Positions 10,076-21,829 of a stretch of 52,821 nucleotides of DNA are shown here, piece after piece (the first letter of the stretch is position 1; each line of letters begins with the position of its first letter). The stretch covers positions 1 through 52,821 of the forward strand of contig CABZPS010000005.1 in the NCBI GenBank assembly GCA_902527635.1. The letters run 5' to 3'. The DNA is from an uncultured Pelagibacteraceae bacterium (GTDB lineage Bacteria > Pseudomonadota > Alphaproteobacteria > Pelagibacterales > Pelagibacteraceae). The notes below the pieces were generated by a model. It did no database searches. It was given only the letters and a program-made list of their open reading frames with translations, and was not told where the DNA came from. Made by a program: the position numbers and the translations under genes.

Positions 10076-10108
10076 TTTTTTCTCACAATTCAAATCTCAG
10101 CAATAATT

Positions 10109-11239
10109 ATGAATATAAGAGAAAATATAAAAACATTGATAATTGAAAAACCACTTAAATTAGACTGTGGTCAAACTATTATTAAATTTCCTCTAGCTTA
10201 CGAGACCTACGGCAAATTAAATGAAAATAAGGATAATGCAATTTTGGTCTTTCACGCCTTAACAGGCGATCAATTTGTAACAGGTATAAATCCTATAACT
10301 AGAAAGGATGGATGGTGGTCTTATGCGGTAGGTTCAAAAAAATCTATCGATACAGATAAATATTTTGTAATTTGTGCTAATGTGATTGGTGGTTGCATGG
10401 GGTCTTTTGGTCCAAGTCATGAAAATCCAGAAACAAAAAAAATATATGGAACAGATTTTCCAGTTATTACGATCAATGATATGGTAAACGCCCAAGTAAA
10501 CTTGTTGGATTTTTTTAATATTAAAAAGCTTTTTTCTGTAGTTGGTGGATCAATGGGAGGAATGCAGGTCTTACAATTTGTGAGTAATTTTCCAGACAAA
10601 ACTAAAACAGCTGTTCCTATTGCTTGTACATCAAGCCACTCAGCACAAAATATTGCATTCAATGAACTTGGTAGACAAGCAATAACTGCTGATCATAATT
10701 GGATGAATGGAAAATATAATTCTAAAAGCACATTGCCAGATAAAGGGTTAGCTGTAGCAAGAATGGCTGCTCATATTACATATTTATCTAAAAAGGGACT
10801 TCAAGAAAAATTTGGTAGGAAACTTCAGGAAAGAGATGATCTTAAATTTGGATTTGATGCCGATTTTCAAATAGAAAGTTATTTACGCTATCAAGGTTCA
10901 GTATTTGTAGATAGATTTGATGCTAACAGTTATCTTTATATAACTAGAGCAATGGATTATTTTGATTTGGTTAAACAATTTGATGGCAACTTATCAAACG
11001 CCTTCAAAAAAACTGAAACAAAATTTTTTGTGATGTCTTTTACATCAGATTGGCTTTATCCAACTCAAGAGAATAAAGATATAGTTATTGCGTTAAACGC
11101 AATTGGTGTGAATGTAGGTTTTGTTGAAATAGAATCTGATAAAGGACATGACTCCTTTTTGCTAGAGGTTCCAAATTTTTTAAATGCACTTAAAAATTTT
11201 TTAGATAAATCTTATGTAGAAAGTAATAATGAAAGCTGA
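10109..11239 (+). CDS. metX: Homoserine O-acetyltransferase
   Basis: [65 protein letters not shown] and C-terminal GHDSFLLE motifs. Confidence 0.95.
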   Translation: MNIRENIKTLIIEKPLKLDCGQTIIKFPLAYETYGKLNENKDNAILVFHALTGDQFVTGINPITRKDGWWSYAVGSKKSIDTDKYFVICANVIGGCMGSFGPSHENPETKKIYGTDFPVITINDMVNAQVNLLDFFNIKKLFSVVGGSMGGMQVLQFVSNFPDKTKTAVPIACTSSHSAQNIAFNELGRQAITADHNWMNGKYNSKSTLPDKGLAVARMAAHITYLSKKGLQEKFGRKLQERDDLKFGFDADFQIESYLRYQGSVFVDRFDANSYLYITRAMDYFDLVKQFDGNLSNAFKKTETKFFVMSFTSDWLYPTQENKDIVIALNAIGVNVGFVEIESDKGHDSFLLEVPNFLNALKNFLDKSYVESNNES

Positions 11240-11828
11240 ATATAATTTTATTGCAAATATAATCGAGAAAAACTCAACTGTATTAGATGTTGGTTGTGAT
11301 GATGGAACTTTGATGGAATTTTTGAGAAAAAACAAAAATGTGAATATAAGAGGAATTGAAATTTCTAAAGAAAAAGTTCAAATATGTATAGCTAAAGGAT
11401 TGACGGTTATTGAGGGTAATGCAGAACTTGACTTAAAGCAATTTCCAAAAAATTCTTTTGATTATGTTGTTTTGGGTCAGACACTGCAAGCTTTTATAAA
11501 TCCAGAAATTGTCATTAAGGAACTTTTAAGAGTTGGCAAAAAAGCTATAGTGACTATTCCAAATTTTGGAAATTGGAAAGTAAGGTTAGACTTACTTTTT
11601 AAAGGAACTATGCCAATTACAAGTTCGCTACCCCATGAATGGTATAACACACCAAATATTCACATGTGCACTATTAAAGATTTTGTAAAATTTTCAGAAA
11701 CTATAAATTTTAAAATTGTTAAATCTTTAGCGCTAATAAATAAAAATATTTCAAATATAAGTAAATCAAATATTTTTTTGAAAAATTTATTTGGAGAACT
11801 CGGAATTTTTTTAATTGAAAATAAATGA
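11229..11828 (+). CDS. metW: Methionine biosynthesis protein MetW
   Basis: [33 protein letters not shown] and [17 protein letters not shown]; located directly after metX. Confidence 0.93.
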   Translation: MKAEYNFIANIIEKNSTVLDVGCDDGTLMEFLRKNKNVNIRGIEISKEKVQICIAKGLTVIEGNAELDLKQFPKNSFDYVVLGQTLQAFINPEIVIKELLRVGKKAIVTIPNFGNWKVRLDLLFKGTMPITSSLPHEWYNTPNIHMCTIKDFVKFSETINFKIVKSLALINKNISNISKSNIFLKNLFGELGIFLIENK

Positions 11829-12544
11829 AAATAAAAATTATTAAATGCCTCCAAGATAATTATAGTTACGTTATAATTGATGAAAATAACCAATCTGCTT
11901 GTGTAGTTGATCCAAGTGAATCTAAACCAATAATTGATTTTATAGTTAACAATAATATAGATCTAAAATACATTCTAAATACCCATCACCACCATGATCA
12001 TATTGGTGGCAATCTTGAACTGAAAAAAAAATATAATTGTGATATTATTGGATTTAAAGATGATAAAGATCGAATTCCAGGAATAGATGTTCTTGTAGAA
12101 AATAATCAAATCTGGAAAAAAGATAACTTTGAAGCAAAAATTTACCATACCCCAGGTCATACGTCAGGCCATATTGCTTTTCATTTTTTTAAAGAAAAAA
12201 CAATTTTTACAGGTGATACTTTATTTTCTTTGGGTTGTGGCAGAATTTTCGAAGGAACTTATGAACAAATGTTTAACTCTTTAAAAATATTTAAAAATTT
12301 ACCTAAAGATACTCTGATTTATTGTGGTCATGAATACACTCTAAAAAATTCCGAATTTTGTGAATTTAATGATCCAGACAACCTAAAACTAAAAGAAAAA
12401 ATTTTAAAGATCAAAAATAATCTAAAAGTTAATTCGCCAACCATACCCTCTGTTTTAGATGATGAATTAAAGTGTAACATATTTTTAAAAGCTAAGGATA
12501 TTGAAAGTTTTTCAAAACTGAGAGATTTAAAGGATAATTTTTGA
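11825..12544 (+). CDS. gloB: Hydroxyacylglutathione hydrolase (glyoxalase II)
   Basis: THHHHDHIGGN metallo-beta-lactamase motif; TPGHTSGHIAFHF; FTGDTLFSLGCGRIFEGT; YCGHEYTLKN. Confidence 0.93.
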   Translation: MKIKIIKCLQDNYSYVIIDENNQSACVVDPSESKPIIDFIVNNNIDLKYILNTHHHHDHIGGNLELKKKYNCDIIGFKDDKDRIPGIDVLVENNQIWKKDNFEAKIYHTPGHTSGHIAFHFFKEKTIFTGDTLFSLGCGRIFEGTYEQMFNSLKIFKNLPKDTLIYCGHEYTLKNSEFCEFNDPDNLKLKEKILKIKNNLKVNSPTIPSVLDDELKCNIFLKAKDIESFSKLRDLKDNF

Positions 12545-12554
12545 TTTATTGAGC

Positions 12555-12582
12555 TTGACTAAAGTCTCGCTCAGATTATATT
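12555..12582 (+). promoter_or_regulatory. Predicted sigma70-type promoter for rplU-rpmA-obgE
   Basis: TTGACT (12555-12560), 16-nt spacer, TATATT (12577-12582), 26 nt upstream of the likely rplU start. Confidence 0.55.
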
Positions 12583-12607
12583 GCGACTATTAAAAATTGA
12601 AATCCTT

Positions 12608-13009
12608 ATGTCTTATGCAGTAATACAAACCGGTGGAAAACAATACAAAGTAGTGTCAGGTGAAATCCTAAAAATAGAGAAATTACCAAACTCAAAACCA
12701 GATACTAAAGTAGAATTTAAAGAAATTTTGGCTTACGGAAACGGAAAAGAGATCGAAATCGGATCTCCTATGGTGCAAGGTGCAAAAGTTGAGGCGAACC
12801 TGATAAAAAACAGCAAAAGTAGAACTATTTTAATTTTTAAAAAAAGACGAAGACAAAATTCAAGAAGAAAGAATGGACATAGACAACATTATTCTATGAT
12901 CAGAATAAATAAGATTTTTTCAAAAGATGGTAAGATTTTGTCTGAGGCTAAAGAGATTTCTAAAGCAACAAAAGCAGCAGCAAAGGATACAAAAGAAAAT
13001 AAAAAATAA
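12608..13009 (+). CDS. rplU: 50S ribosomal protein bL21
   Basis: MSYAVIQTGGKQYKVVSGEILKIEKL; the ATG at 12608 fits family starts better than the listed upstream TTG at 12581. KKRRRQNSRRKNGHRQHYSMIRI signature. Confidence 0.95.
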   Translation: MSYAVIQTGGKQYKVVSGEILKIEKLPNSKPDTKVEFKEILAYGNGKEIEIGSPMVQGAKVEANLIKNSKSRTILIFKKRRRQNSRRKNGHRQHYSMIRINKIFSKDGKILSEAKEISKATKAAAKDTKENKK

Positions 13010-13018
13010 GGTAAAGTT

Positions 13019-13273
13019 ATGGCAACGAAAAAAGCAGGAGGATCATCAAGAAATGGACGTGACAGTGCTGGTCGAAGACTTGGTGTGAAAAAATATGGTG
13101 GAGAAACTGTGGTGCCAGGAAACATAATCGTAAGACAAAGAGGGACAAAAATTTTTCCCGGTGAAAATGTTGGTATGGGTAAGGACCATTCAATTTTTTC
13201 TGTTATTGAGGGTAAAGTTGTTTTTAAAAAAACTAAATCAGATAGAACTTTTGTTTCTGTAAAACCCAATTAA
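13019..13273 (+). CDS. rpmA: 50S ribosomal protein bL27
   Basis: [29 protein letters not shown]...[27 protein letters not shown]. Confidence 0.97.
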   Translation: MATKKAGGSSRNGRDSAGRRLGVKKYGGETVVPGNIIVRQRGTKIFPGENVGMGKDHSIFSVIEGKVVFKKTKSDRTFVSVKPN

Positions 13274-13300
13274 TAGTACAACTTAAAATAGCGTTGTATT

Positions 13301-14284
13301 ATGAAATTCTTAGATCAGGTAAAAATCTATATTAAAGCAGGGAACGGTGGAGATGGTTCTCCTAGTTTCAGAAGAGAAAAGTTTATTGAATTTGGTGGAC
13401 CAGATGGCGGTGATGGTGGAAAAGGAGGTTCTGTTATTTTAAAAGCTGAACAAAATTTAAATACATTAATTGACTTCAGATATCAGCAACACCACAAAGG
13501 TCAAAGAGGTGAGAATGGCTCAGGTCAAAATCGTACAGGAAAAGGTGGAGAGGACTTAATACTTAAGGTTCCTCTGGGAACTCAAGTCTTTGAAGAAGAT
13601 AACAAAACTCTCCTATATGATTTCACTAAAATCGGGGAGAAGTTCATTGTTGCCTCTGGAGGAAAAGGAGGTTTAGGTAATTCAAGATTTAAAAGTTCAA
13701 CTAATAGAGCGCCGAGAAAATATACTAAAGGTATGATGGGTGAAGAGTTTACAATTTGGCTTCAATTAAAAACAATTGCTGACATAGGCATTATAGGATT
13801 ACCAAATGCAGGTAAATCAAGTTTACTAGCGGCAATAACAAATGCAAATCCAAAAATTGCTAATTATCAATTTACTACCTTAAATCCAAATCTTGGTGTT
13901 GCAAGTTATGACAATAAAGAAGTTACTCTAGCGGATATACCTGGTTTAATAGAAGGAGCACATGAGGGGACTGGACTTGGAACGAAATTTTTAAAACATA
14001 TCGAGAGATGTAAATCTCTTTTACATTTAATAGATATTACAAATAATGATTTAAAAAAATCTTATAATCAAGTAAAAAAAGAACTCCAAAATTATGGTAA
14101 GGATCTTATTAAAAAAAAAGAATTGATTGTTTTAAACAAGATAGATTTATTAGATAAAGAAATTGTTCAAAAAACAGTAAAAAGTTTTTCGAAGGATAAA
14201 AATTGTGAAGTTTTAACTTTGTCAACATTAGAGAAAGACTCAATATCTAAAATTAAGGCTAAACTTATTTCATATGTCTCTTAA
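13301..14284 (+). CDS. obgE: GTPase Obg/CgtA
   Basis: KAGNGGDGSPSFRREKF glycine-rich N-terminus; G1 GLPNAGKSS, G3 DIPGLIEGAHEGTGLG, G4 NKID. Confidence 0.96.
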   Translation: MKFLDQVKIYIKAGNGGDGSPSFRREKFIEFGGPDGGDGGKGGSVILKAEQNLNTLIDFRYQQHHKGQRGENGSGQNRTGKGGEDLILKVPLGTQVFEEDNKTLLYDFTKIGEKFIVASGGKGGLGNSRFKSSTNRAPRKYTKGMMGEEFTIWLQLKTIADIGIIGLPNAGKSSLLAAITNANPKIANYQFTTLNPNLGVASYDNKEVTLADIPGLIEGAHEGTGLGTKFLKHIERCKSLLHLIDITNNDLKKSYNQVKKELQNYGKDLIKKKELIVLNKIDLLDKEIVQKTVKSFSKDKNCEVLTLSTLEKDSISKIKAKLISYVS

Positions 14285-15380
14285 AAACTCAAAAATAATT
14301 GTAGTTAAAATTGGATCCTCTTTGATAGTTGATAAAAACAAAAAAATAAGAAAAAATTGGTTACTAAGTTTTGCCAAAGATATAAAAACTTTAAAATCTA
14401 AAAATCAACAGGTTGTAATTGTAAGTTCTGGAGCTATTGCTCTTGGTTGTAAAAAAATGAACTATAGTAAATCAGTTTTAAAACTAGATAAAAGTCAAGC
14501 AATAGCTTCTATCGGACAAATAGAATTGATGAATTTATTTTCAGAAACTTTTTCAAAGTATAAATTAAATATTTCCCAAATTTTGCTTACATTGGAAGAT
14601 ACTGAAGAAAGAAGAAGATCAATAAATGCGAAAAGAACTTTTGAAAATTTATTTCAACTTAATTATATTCCAATAGTAAATGAAAATGACACTATTGCTA
14701 CATCAGAAATAAAATTTGGGGATAATGACAGATTAGCCTCTCGAGTGGCTCAAATTACTAATGCAGATACATTAGTTTTATTATCAGATGTAGATGGCCT
14801 TTATACAAAAAACCCAAAAAATTTTAAAGATGCAAAATTAATTAGAAATATTTCTAACATCAAAAAAGATTTAAAGAATGTTGATATTAGAGGAATAACA
14901 GAATTTGGGAGTGGAGGTATGGATACTAAAATTGAAGCTGCAAGAATATGTAATTTAGCTGGTTGTGATATGGTAATAGCAAATGGGTTATATTTAAATC
15001 CGATTTATCAAATAGAAAAGAAAAAAAATTCTACATGGTTCATCTCTAAAGTTCCAAAATTAGATGCTAGAAAAAAATGGATTATAAGTTCTATTTCACC
15101 AAAAGGAGAACTAGTGATTGATGATGGTGCCAAGAAAGCATTAATAAATGGAAAAAGTCTATTGGCTGCTGGTATCAAGAAGGTTAATGGTGATTTTAAA
15201 AAAGGTGATCATATAAAAATTTTAGATAATAAACTTAAAGAATTTGCTAGAGGCTTAAGTTCATTTTCATCAAATGAGATAAATAAAATTTTAGGATGCC
15301 ACTCTAATGAGGTAAAAAAGATTCTCGGCTATATTTCAAAATCTGAAGTGGTCCACAAAGACGATATGGTAAAAATATGA
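14274..15380 (+). CDS. proB: Glutamate 5-kinase (with PUA domain)
   Basis: VVKIGSSLI, VSSGAIALG, NENDTIATSEIKFGDNDRLASRVAQ and GSGGMDTKIEAA motifs. Confidence 0.95.
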   Translation: MSLKNSKIIVVKIGSSLIVDKNKKIRKNWLLSFAKDIKTLKSKNQQVVIVSSGAIALGCKKMNYSKSVLKLDKSQAIASIGQIELMNLFSETFSKYKLNISQILLTLEDTEERRRSINAKRTFENLFQLNYIPIVNENDTIATSEIKFGDNDRLASRVAQITNADTLVLLSDVDGLYTKNPKNFKDAKLIRNISNIKKDLKNVDIRGITEFGSGGMDTKIEAARICNLAGCDMVIANGLYLNPIYQIEKKKNSTWFISKVPKLDARKKWIISSISPKGELVIDDGAKKALINGKSLLAAGIKKVNGDFKKGDHIKILDNKLKEFARGLSSFSSNEINKILGCHSNEVKKILGYISKSEVVHKDDMVKI

Positions 15381-16630
15381 TAAAAAAAATGTTAGCCGAT
15401 ATCGGAAAAAAATCAAAAAGTGCCTTGGCACATCAAGTGGATACTAGGAAGAAAAATAAAGTATTAAAAGACTACTGTACACTTATTAGAAAAAATAAAA
15501 AATTAATCCTTAGTGCTAATAGGAAAGATGTTAATAGATCTATAAATAAGGGGGTTAAGAAAAACTTAATTGATCGTCTTATCTTAAATGAAAATAAAAT
15601 ATCCAGTATTATTAATTCAATAAAATCTGTAATAAAACTTAAAGACCCAACAAATAGAGTTTTAGAAAAATGGAAGAGACCAAATGGGTTGACTATTTCT
15701 AAAGTCTCAATTCCAGTAGGAATAATTGCTATTATTTATGAAAGTAGGCCGAATGTTACTTCAGATGTAGCATCGTTATGCTTTAAATCTGGAAACCCAG
15801 TAATTTTGAGAGGTGGATCAGAAGCTTTTTTTTCAAATAAAATTTTGTCAAAGCTTTTTAGAGACTCATTAAAAAAAAATAATATTAATAAAAATTTTGT
15901 TCAATTTATTGATTCTACTAATAGATATATTGTTGATTTTTTATTAAGTAAAATGGATAAATATGTTGATGTGGTTATTCCTAGAGGAGGAAAGAATTTA
16001 GTAAAAAAAGTTCAAAAATTATCTAACCTACCGGTGATTGGTCATTTGGAAGGAAATTGCCATACTTATATTGATAAGAACGCAAACTTAAATGTAGCAA
16101 AAAAGATTATTTTTAACGCAAAATTAAGGAATACTGCGATTTGTGGTGCTACTGAAACGATTTTAGTTCATCAAAAAATTTTAAAAAGATCGTGTAACAT
16201 AATTTTAAAACACTTAGAAAATCATGGATGCAAAATTATTGGAGATAATAGAATTAAAAAAAATTATAAAGGGAAGATTATTCGAGCTACTGATAAAGAT
16301 TGGTCAAAAGAATACTTATCAGCTACAGTTTCTGTAAAATGCGTAAACGATATAAATGATGCAATCAATCACATAAATAAATACGGCACAATGCACACTG
16401 ATTCGATTATTACCATGAATAAGAAATCAGCAAAAAAATTTTTGGATGCAGTTAAAAGCTCAATTGCCATGCATAATACATCAACTCAATTTGCAGATGG
16501 TGGAGAATTTGGTTTTGGTGGTGAAGTTGGTATTTCAACTAATAAGCTTCCTCCTAGAGGTCCTGTTGGACTAAATCAGTTAGTTTCTTATAAGTATCAA
16601 GTAACTAGTGATGGAAGAATAAGGAAATAA
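15377..16630 (+). CDS. proA: Gamma-glutamyl phosphate reductase
   Basis: VPVGIIAIIYESRPNVTSDVASLC-like segment, ILRGGSEAF, VIPRGGKNLV, HLEGNCHTY, FGFGGEVGISTNKLPPRGPVGL. Confidence 0.95.
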   Translation: MIKKMLADIGKKSKSALAHQVDTRKKNKVLKDYCTLIRKNKKLILSANRKDVNRSINKGVKKNLIDRLILNENKISSIINSIKSVIKLKDPTNRVLEKWKRPNGLTISKVSIPVGIIAIIYESRPNVTSDVASLCFKSGNPVILRGGSEAFFSNKILSKLFRDSLKKNNINKNFVQFIDSTNRYIVDFLLSKMDKYVDVVIPRGGKNLVKKVQKLSNLPVIGHLEGNCHTYIDKNANLNVAKKIIFNAKLRNTAICGATETILVHQKILKRSCNIILKHLENHGCKIIGDNRIKKNYKGKIIRATDKDWSKEYLSATVSVKCVNDINDAINHINKYGTMHTDSIITMNKKSAKKFLDAVKSSIAMHNTSTQFADGGEFGFGGEVGISTNKLPPRGPVGLNQLVSYKYQVTSDGRIRK

Positions 16631-16631
16631 T

Positions 16632-17150
16632 TTGAGACTTAAAAATAAAATTGGAGTTCTCGGTGGATCGTTTGATCCTGCTCATAAAGGCCATTTAATA
16701 ATATCTAAAAAAGCTATCCAAAAATATAGATTAAAAAAAATAATTTGGGCAGTTACTTTATATAATCCATTGAAGAAAAAAAATAATACAAGCATTTCGG
16801 ATAGAATAAAAAGTTGTAGAAAAATTATAAAGACAAATAATTTTATAAAAATAAAATTTTATGAAAAAATAATTGGATCTAACAAAACTATAGACTTAAT
16901 AAATTATTTAAAAAAAGCCACTAATTCTGAAATTTATTTTTTAATGGGTGCAGATAACCTTATTAATTTCCATAAATGGTATAAATGGAAAACTATTTCA
17001 AAAAAATGCAAGATTATAGTTTTTGATCGCCACGGTTATAAAAAAAAATCACTAAATTCTGTATCATACAAGAGATTGAACGGTAAAAGTTTAAAGTTTG
17101 TTGAATTTAATAAGGTCAATATTTCGTCTTCTCAATTAAGAAAAATTTGA
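16632..17150 (+). CDS. nadD: Nicotinate-nucleotide adenylyltransferase (TTG start)
   Basis: GVLGGSFDPAHKGHLIISKKA, FLMGADNLINFHKWYKW and SSSQLRKI. Confidence 0.9.
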   Translation: MRLKNKIGVLGGSFDPAHKGHLIISKKAIQKYRLKKIIWAVTLYNPLKKKNNTSISDRIKSCRKIIKTNNFIKIKFYEKIIGSNKTIDLINYLKKATNSEIYFLMGADNLINFHKWYKWKTISKKCKIIVFDRHGYKKKSLNSVSYKRLNGKSLKFVEFNKVNISSSQLRKI

Positions 17151-17167
17151 TAATGTAAAAGTAATTA

Positions 17168-17518
17168 ATGGATAAAATCTTAAGATTAAAAAAAATTATT
17201 ATCGATACTTTAGATACAAATAAAGCGCAGAATATTGTAAGCATAGATTTAAAAGACAAAAGTTCTATGGCTGATTACATGATAATAGCTAGTGGAACTT
17301 CATCTAGACATATCCAAGCCTTATCTGAACAAGTTTTAGAAAAACTTAAAAATAATGGAATAAAAGACTCTAAAATTGAAGGGAAGGACAGTGCGGAGTG
17401 GAAATTAGTAGATGGTATTGATTTAATAATACATATTTTCCATCCGGAAAAAAGAAGCTTTTATGAACTTGAAAAAATGTGGTCTGAACTAATACCTAAA
17501 GAAAAATTAATAATATAA
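17168..17518 (+). CDS. rsfS: Ribosomal silencing factor RsfS
   Basis: KSSMADYMIIASGTSSRHIQALSEQV, EGKDSAEWKLVDGIDLIIHIFHPEKRSFYELEKMW. Confidence 0.94.
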   Translation: MDKILRLKKIIIDTLDTNKAQNIVSIDLKDKSSMADYMIIASGTSSRHIQALSEQVLEKLKNNGIKDSKIEGKDSAEWKLVDGIDLIIHIFHPEKRSFYELEKMWSELIPKEKLII

Positions 17519-18666
17519 TGAATAAAATAGTACTAAATTTATTAACTTGTATCTTGGTTTTATATTTTCTCAGTCAAAAAGTTTTTTCATCCGAAAGTGA
17601 AAATGAAATTTATAAAAAAATTGACATTTTTGGTGAAGTTTTAGAAAAAATCAATAAGGAGTACGTAGATGAAATCAATCAGTCTGACAGTATGGACTCT
17701 GCTATTAATGGTTTACTACAATCTTTAGATCCATATTCAGGCTATATGTCCCCAGAAATTTTTAATGAAATGCAAACTGAAACAAGCGGAGAATTTGGTG
17801 GACTTGGAATAGAAGTTACAATGGAGTCAGGTGTTGTAAAAGTAATATCCCCTATAGATGATACACCTGCATCAAAAGCTGGCATAAAGGCTGGAGATTA
17901 TATTGTTAAAATAAATAACACTCAAGTTCAGGGTAAATCCTTAAGTGAAGCAGTTGATTTAATGAGAGGACCTGTCGGATCTAGTATTGATTTAACAATA
18001 AGAAGAAGAGGAGAAAAAAAAGCTTTAACTTTTAACGTTACAAGAGAAATTATTCAAATAAAATCTGTAAAAGCAGAACTATTAGAAAAAAATATTGGGT
18101 ATATAAGATTAACTTCTTTTAATGAAAACAGTGCAAGTCAAATAAAAAAGGAAATCAATAAATTTGAAAAAAATAAAAATTTAAAAGCTTACATTCTTGA
18201 TTTAAGAAATAATCCAGGTGGTTTGCTATCACAAGCTATAAAGATATCCGATTTCTTTTTAGATAATGGTGAAATAGTTTCTACAAAAAGTAGACAACAA
18301 TCGGAAAATCGAAAATGGTTTGCCAAAAAAGGAGACCTTACAAAAGGAAAAACTCTTCTTGTTTTAATAAATTATGGCTCAGCGTCTGCATCAGAAATTG
18401 TGGCAGGGTCTCTAAAAGATCATAAAAGAGCTATTTTAATTGGTGAAAATAGTTATGGCAAAGGATCTGTACAATCAATTATTCCTCTTAAAAATAATGG
18501 AGCTATTAGATTAACTGTAGCCAAATATTATTTACCATCGGGTGAGTCAATTTCTGAAGTAGGTGTGTCACCTGATATAGAGATTGATGAAGAAAATAAT
18601 GATTTCAAAATTAAAACAGAGACTGATAATCAATTAAATTACGCTATTAAACTAGTTAATGGCTGA
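17518..18666 (+). CDS. ctpA: Carboxyl-terminal processing protease (S41, PDZ)
   Basis: Signal-like N-terminus; PDZ domain (GGLGIEVTMESGVVKVISPIDDTPASKAGIKAGDYIVKIN); catalytic NYGSASASEIVAGSLKDHKRAILIGENSYGKGSVQ. Confidence 0.94.
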   Translation: MNKIVLNLLTCILVLYFLSQKVFSSESENEIYKKIDIFGEVLEKINKEYVDEINQSDSMDSAINGLLQSLDPYSGYMSPEIFNEMQTETSGEFGGLGIEVTMESGVVKVISPIDDTPASKAGIKAGDYIVKINNTQVQGKSLSEAVDLMRGPVGSSIDLTIRRRGEKKALTFNVTREIIQIKSVKAELLEKNIGYIRLTSFNENSASQIKKEINKFEKNKNLKAYILDLRNNPGGLLSQAIKISDFFLDNGEIVSTKSRQQSENRKWFAKKGDLTKGKTLLVLINYGSASASEIVAGSLKDHKRAILIGENSYGKGSVQSIIPLKNNGAIRLTVAKYYLPSGESISEVGVSPDIEIDEENNDFKIKTETDNQLNYAIKLVNG

Positions 18667-19144
18667 AATTTTAGAAAAATATAAAAATTTGCCGTACAGA
18701 ATGGGTGTTGGTATAGTTGTTTTAAATAAAGAGAACAAAATTTTTGTCGCAAAAAGAATTGATAATCCAAAAAATTTTTGGCAAATGCCGCAGGGTGGGG
18801 TCGATAAAGATGAAGATTTTTTATCGGCCGCCTACAGAGAATTAGAAGAGGAAACTAGTATTAAAAATGTTGAGTTAATAACTGAAGTTGATGAAATAAC
18901 TTCCTATGAATTACCAGATTATCTTTTAGGAAAAATTTGGAAGGGTAAATTTAAGGGACAAAAACAAAAATGGTTTATAATGCGTTATCTTGGAAACGAT
19001 GATGAAATTAACATTAATACCAAAAAACCTGAATTTTTTGATTGGAAATGGACAGATGTAAACTCAATTACAGAGATAGTCGTAAAATTTAAGCTCAATG
19101 TTTATAAAATACTTCAGCAAAAAATTGAAAAAGTTATCAATTAA
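18659..19144 (+). CDS. rppH: RNA pyrophosphohydrolase (Nudix)
   Basis: YRMGVGIVVLNKENKIFVAKR; Nudix box GGVDKDEDFLSAAYRELEEETSI; WFIMRYLG. Confidence 0.93.
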   Translation: MAEILEKYKNLPYRMGVGIVVLNKENKIFVAKRIDNPKNFWQMPQGGVDKDEDFLSAAYRELEEETSIKNVELITEVDEITSYELPDYLLGKIWKGKFKGQKQKWFIMRYLGNDDEININTKKPEFFDWKWTDVNSITEIVVKFKLNVYKILQQKIEKVIN

Positions 19145-19528
19145 TAGATTTTAGGACTTCAATTTTCTGATCAATTAAGAATTTTACTTGATCGCTTATA
19201 CTATCTTTGTTTGTTTCTTCCTCAGCCAGTCTTAACATTTCCACTATTTTGCTCTTTTCTATATCTTTAATATTGAAAATAGAACTTGTAAGAATTGATA
19301 AATTATTATTCTTAAATTCAATTATTCCATCTTCAACAAAATATTTTTCCTCTGTAGATTTTGAGTAAACTTTAATTATACCAGGCTTTAAAAAAGAAAT
19401 TATAGATATGTGGTCTTTAAGTATTCCCATCTCTCCCTCAAACGCAGGTACTACGACTTCAGTGACATCTTCCCTTGAAAGAAAAGATTTTTCTGGGTTA
19501 ACCACTTCAAGTTTAAATTCCTCACCCA

Positions 19529-19529
<1 letters not shown>
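19137..19529 (-). CDS. atpC: ATP synthase F1 epsilon subunit
   Basis: FKLEVVNPEKSFLSREDVTEVVVPAFEGEMGILKDHISIISFLKPG; last gene of the F1 operon. Confidence 0.93.
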
Positions 19530-21822
<2,293 letters not shown>

Positions 21823-21829
21823 AAATATT

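Noticed and set aside
10023-10108. Tandem SAM-II plus SAM-V arrangement
   Set aside because: Only about 34 nt remain between the SAM-II element and the metX start, too short and without a second matching aptamer core.
12889-13269. 126-aa minus-strand ORF overlapping rplU/rpmA
   Set aside because: Antisense to two certain ribosomal protein genes; no family resemblance.
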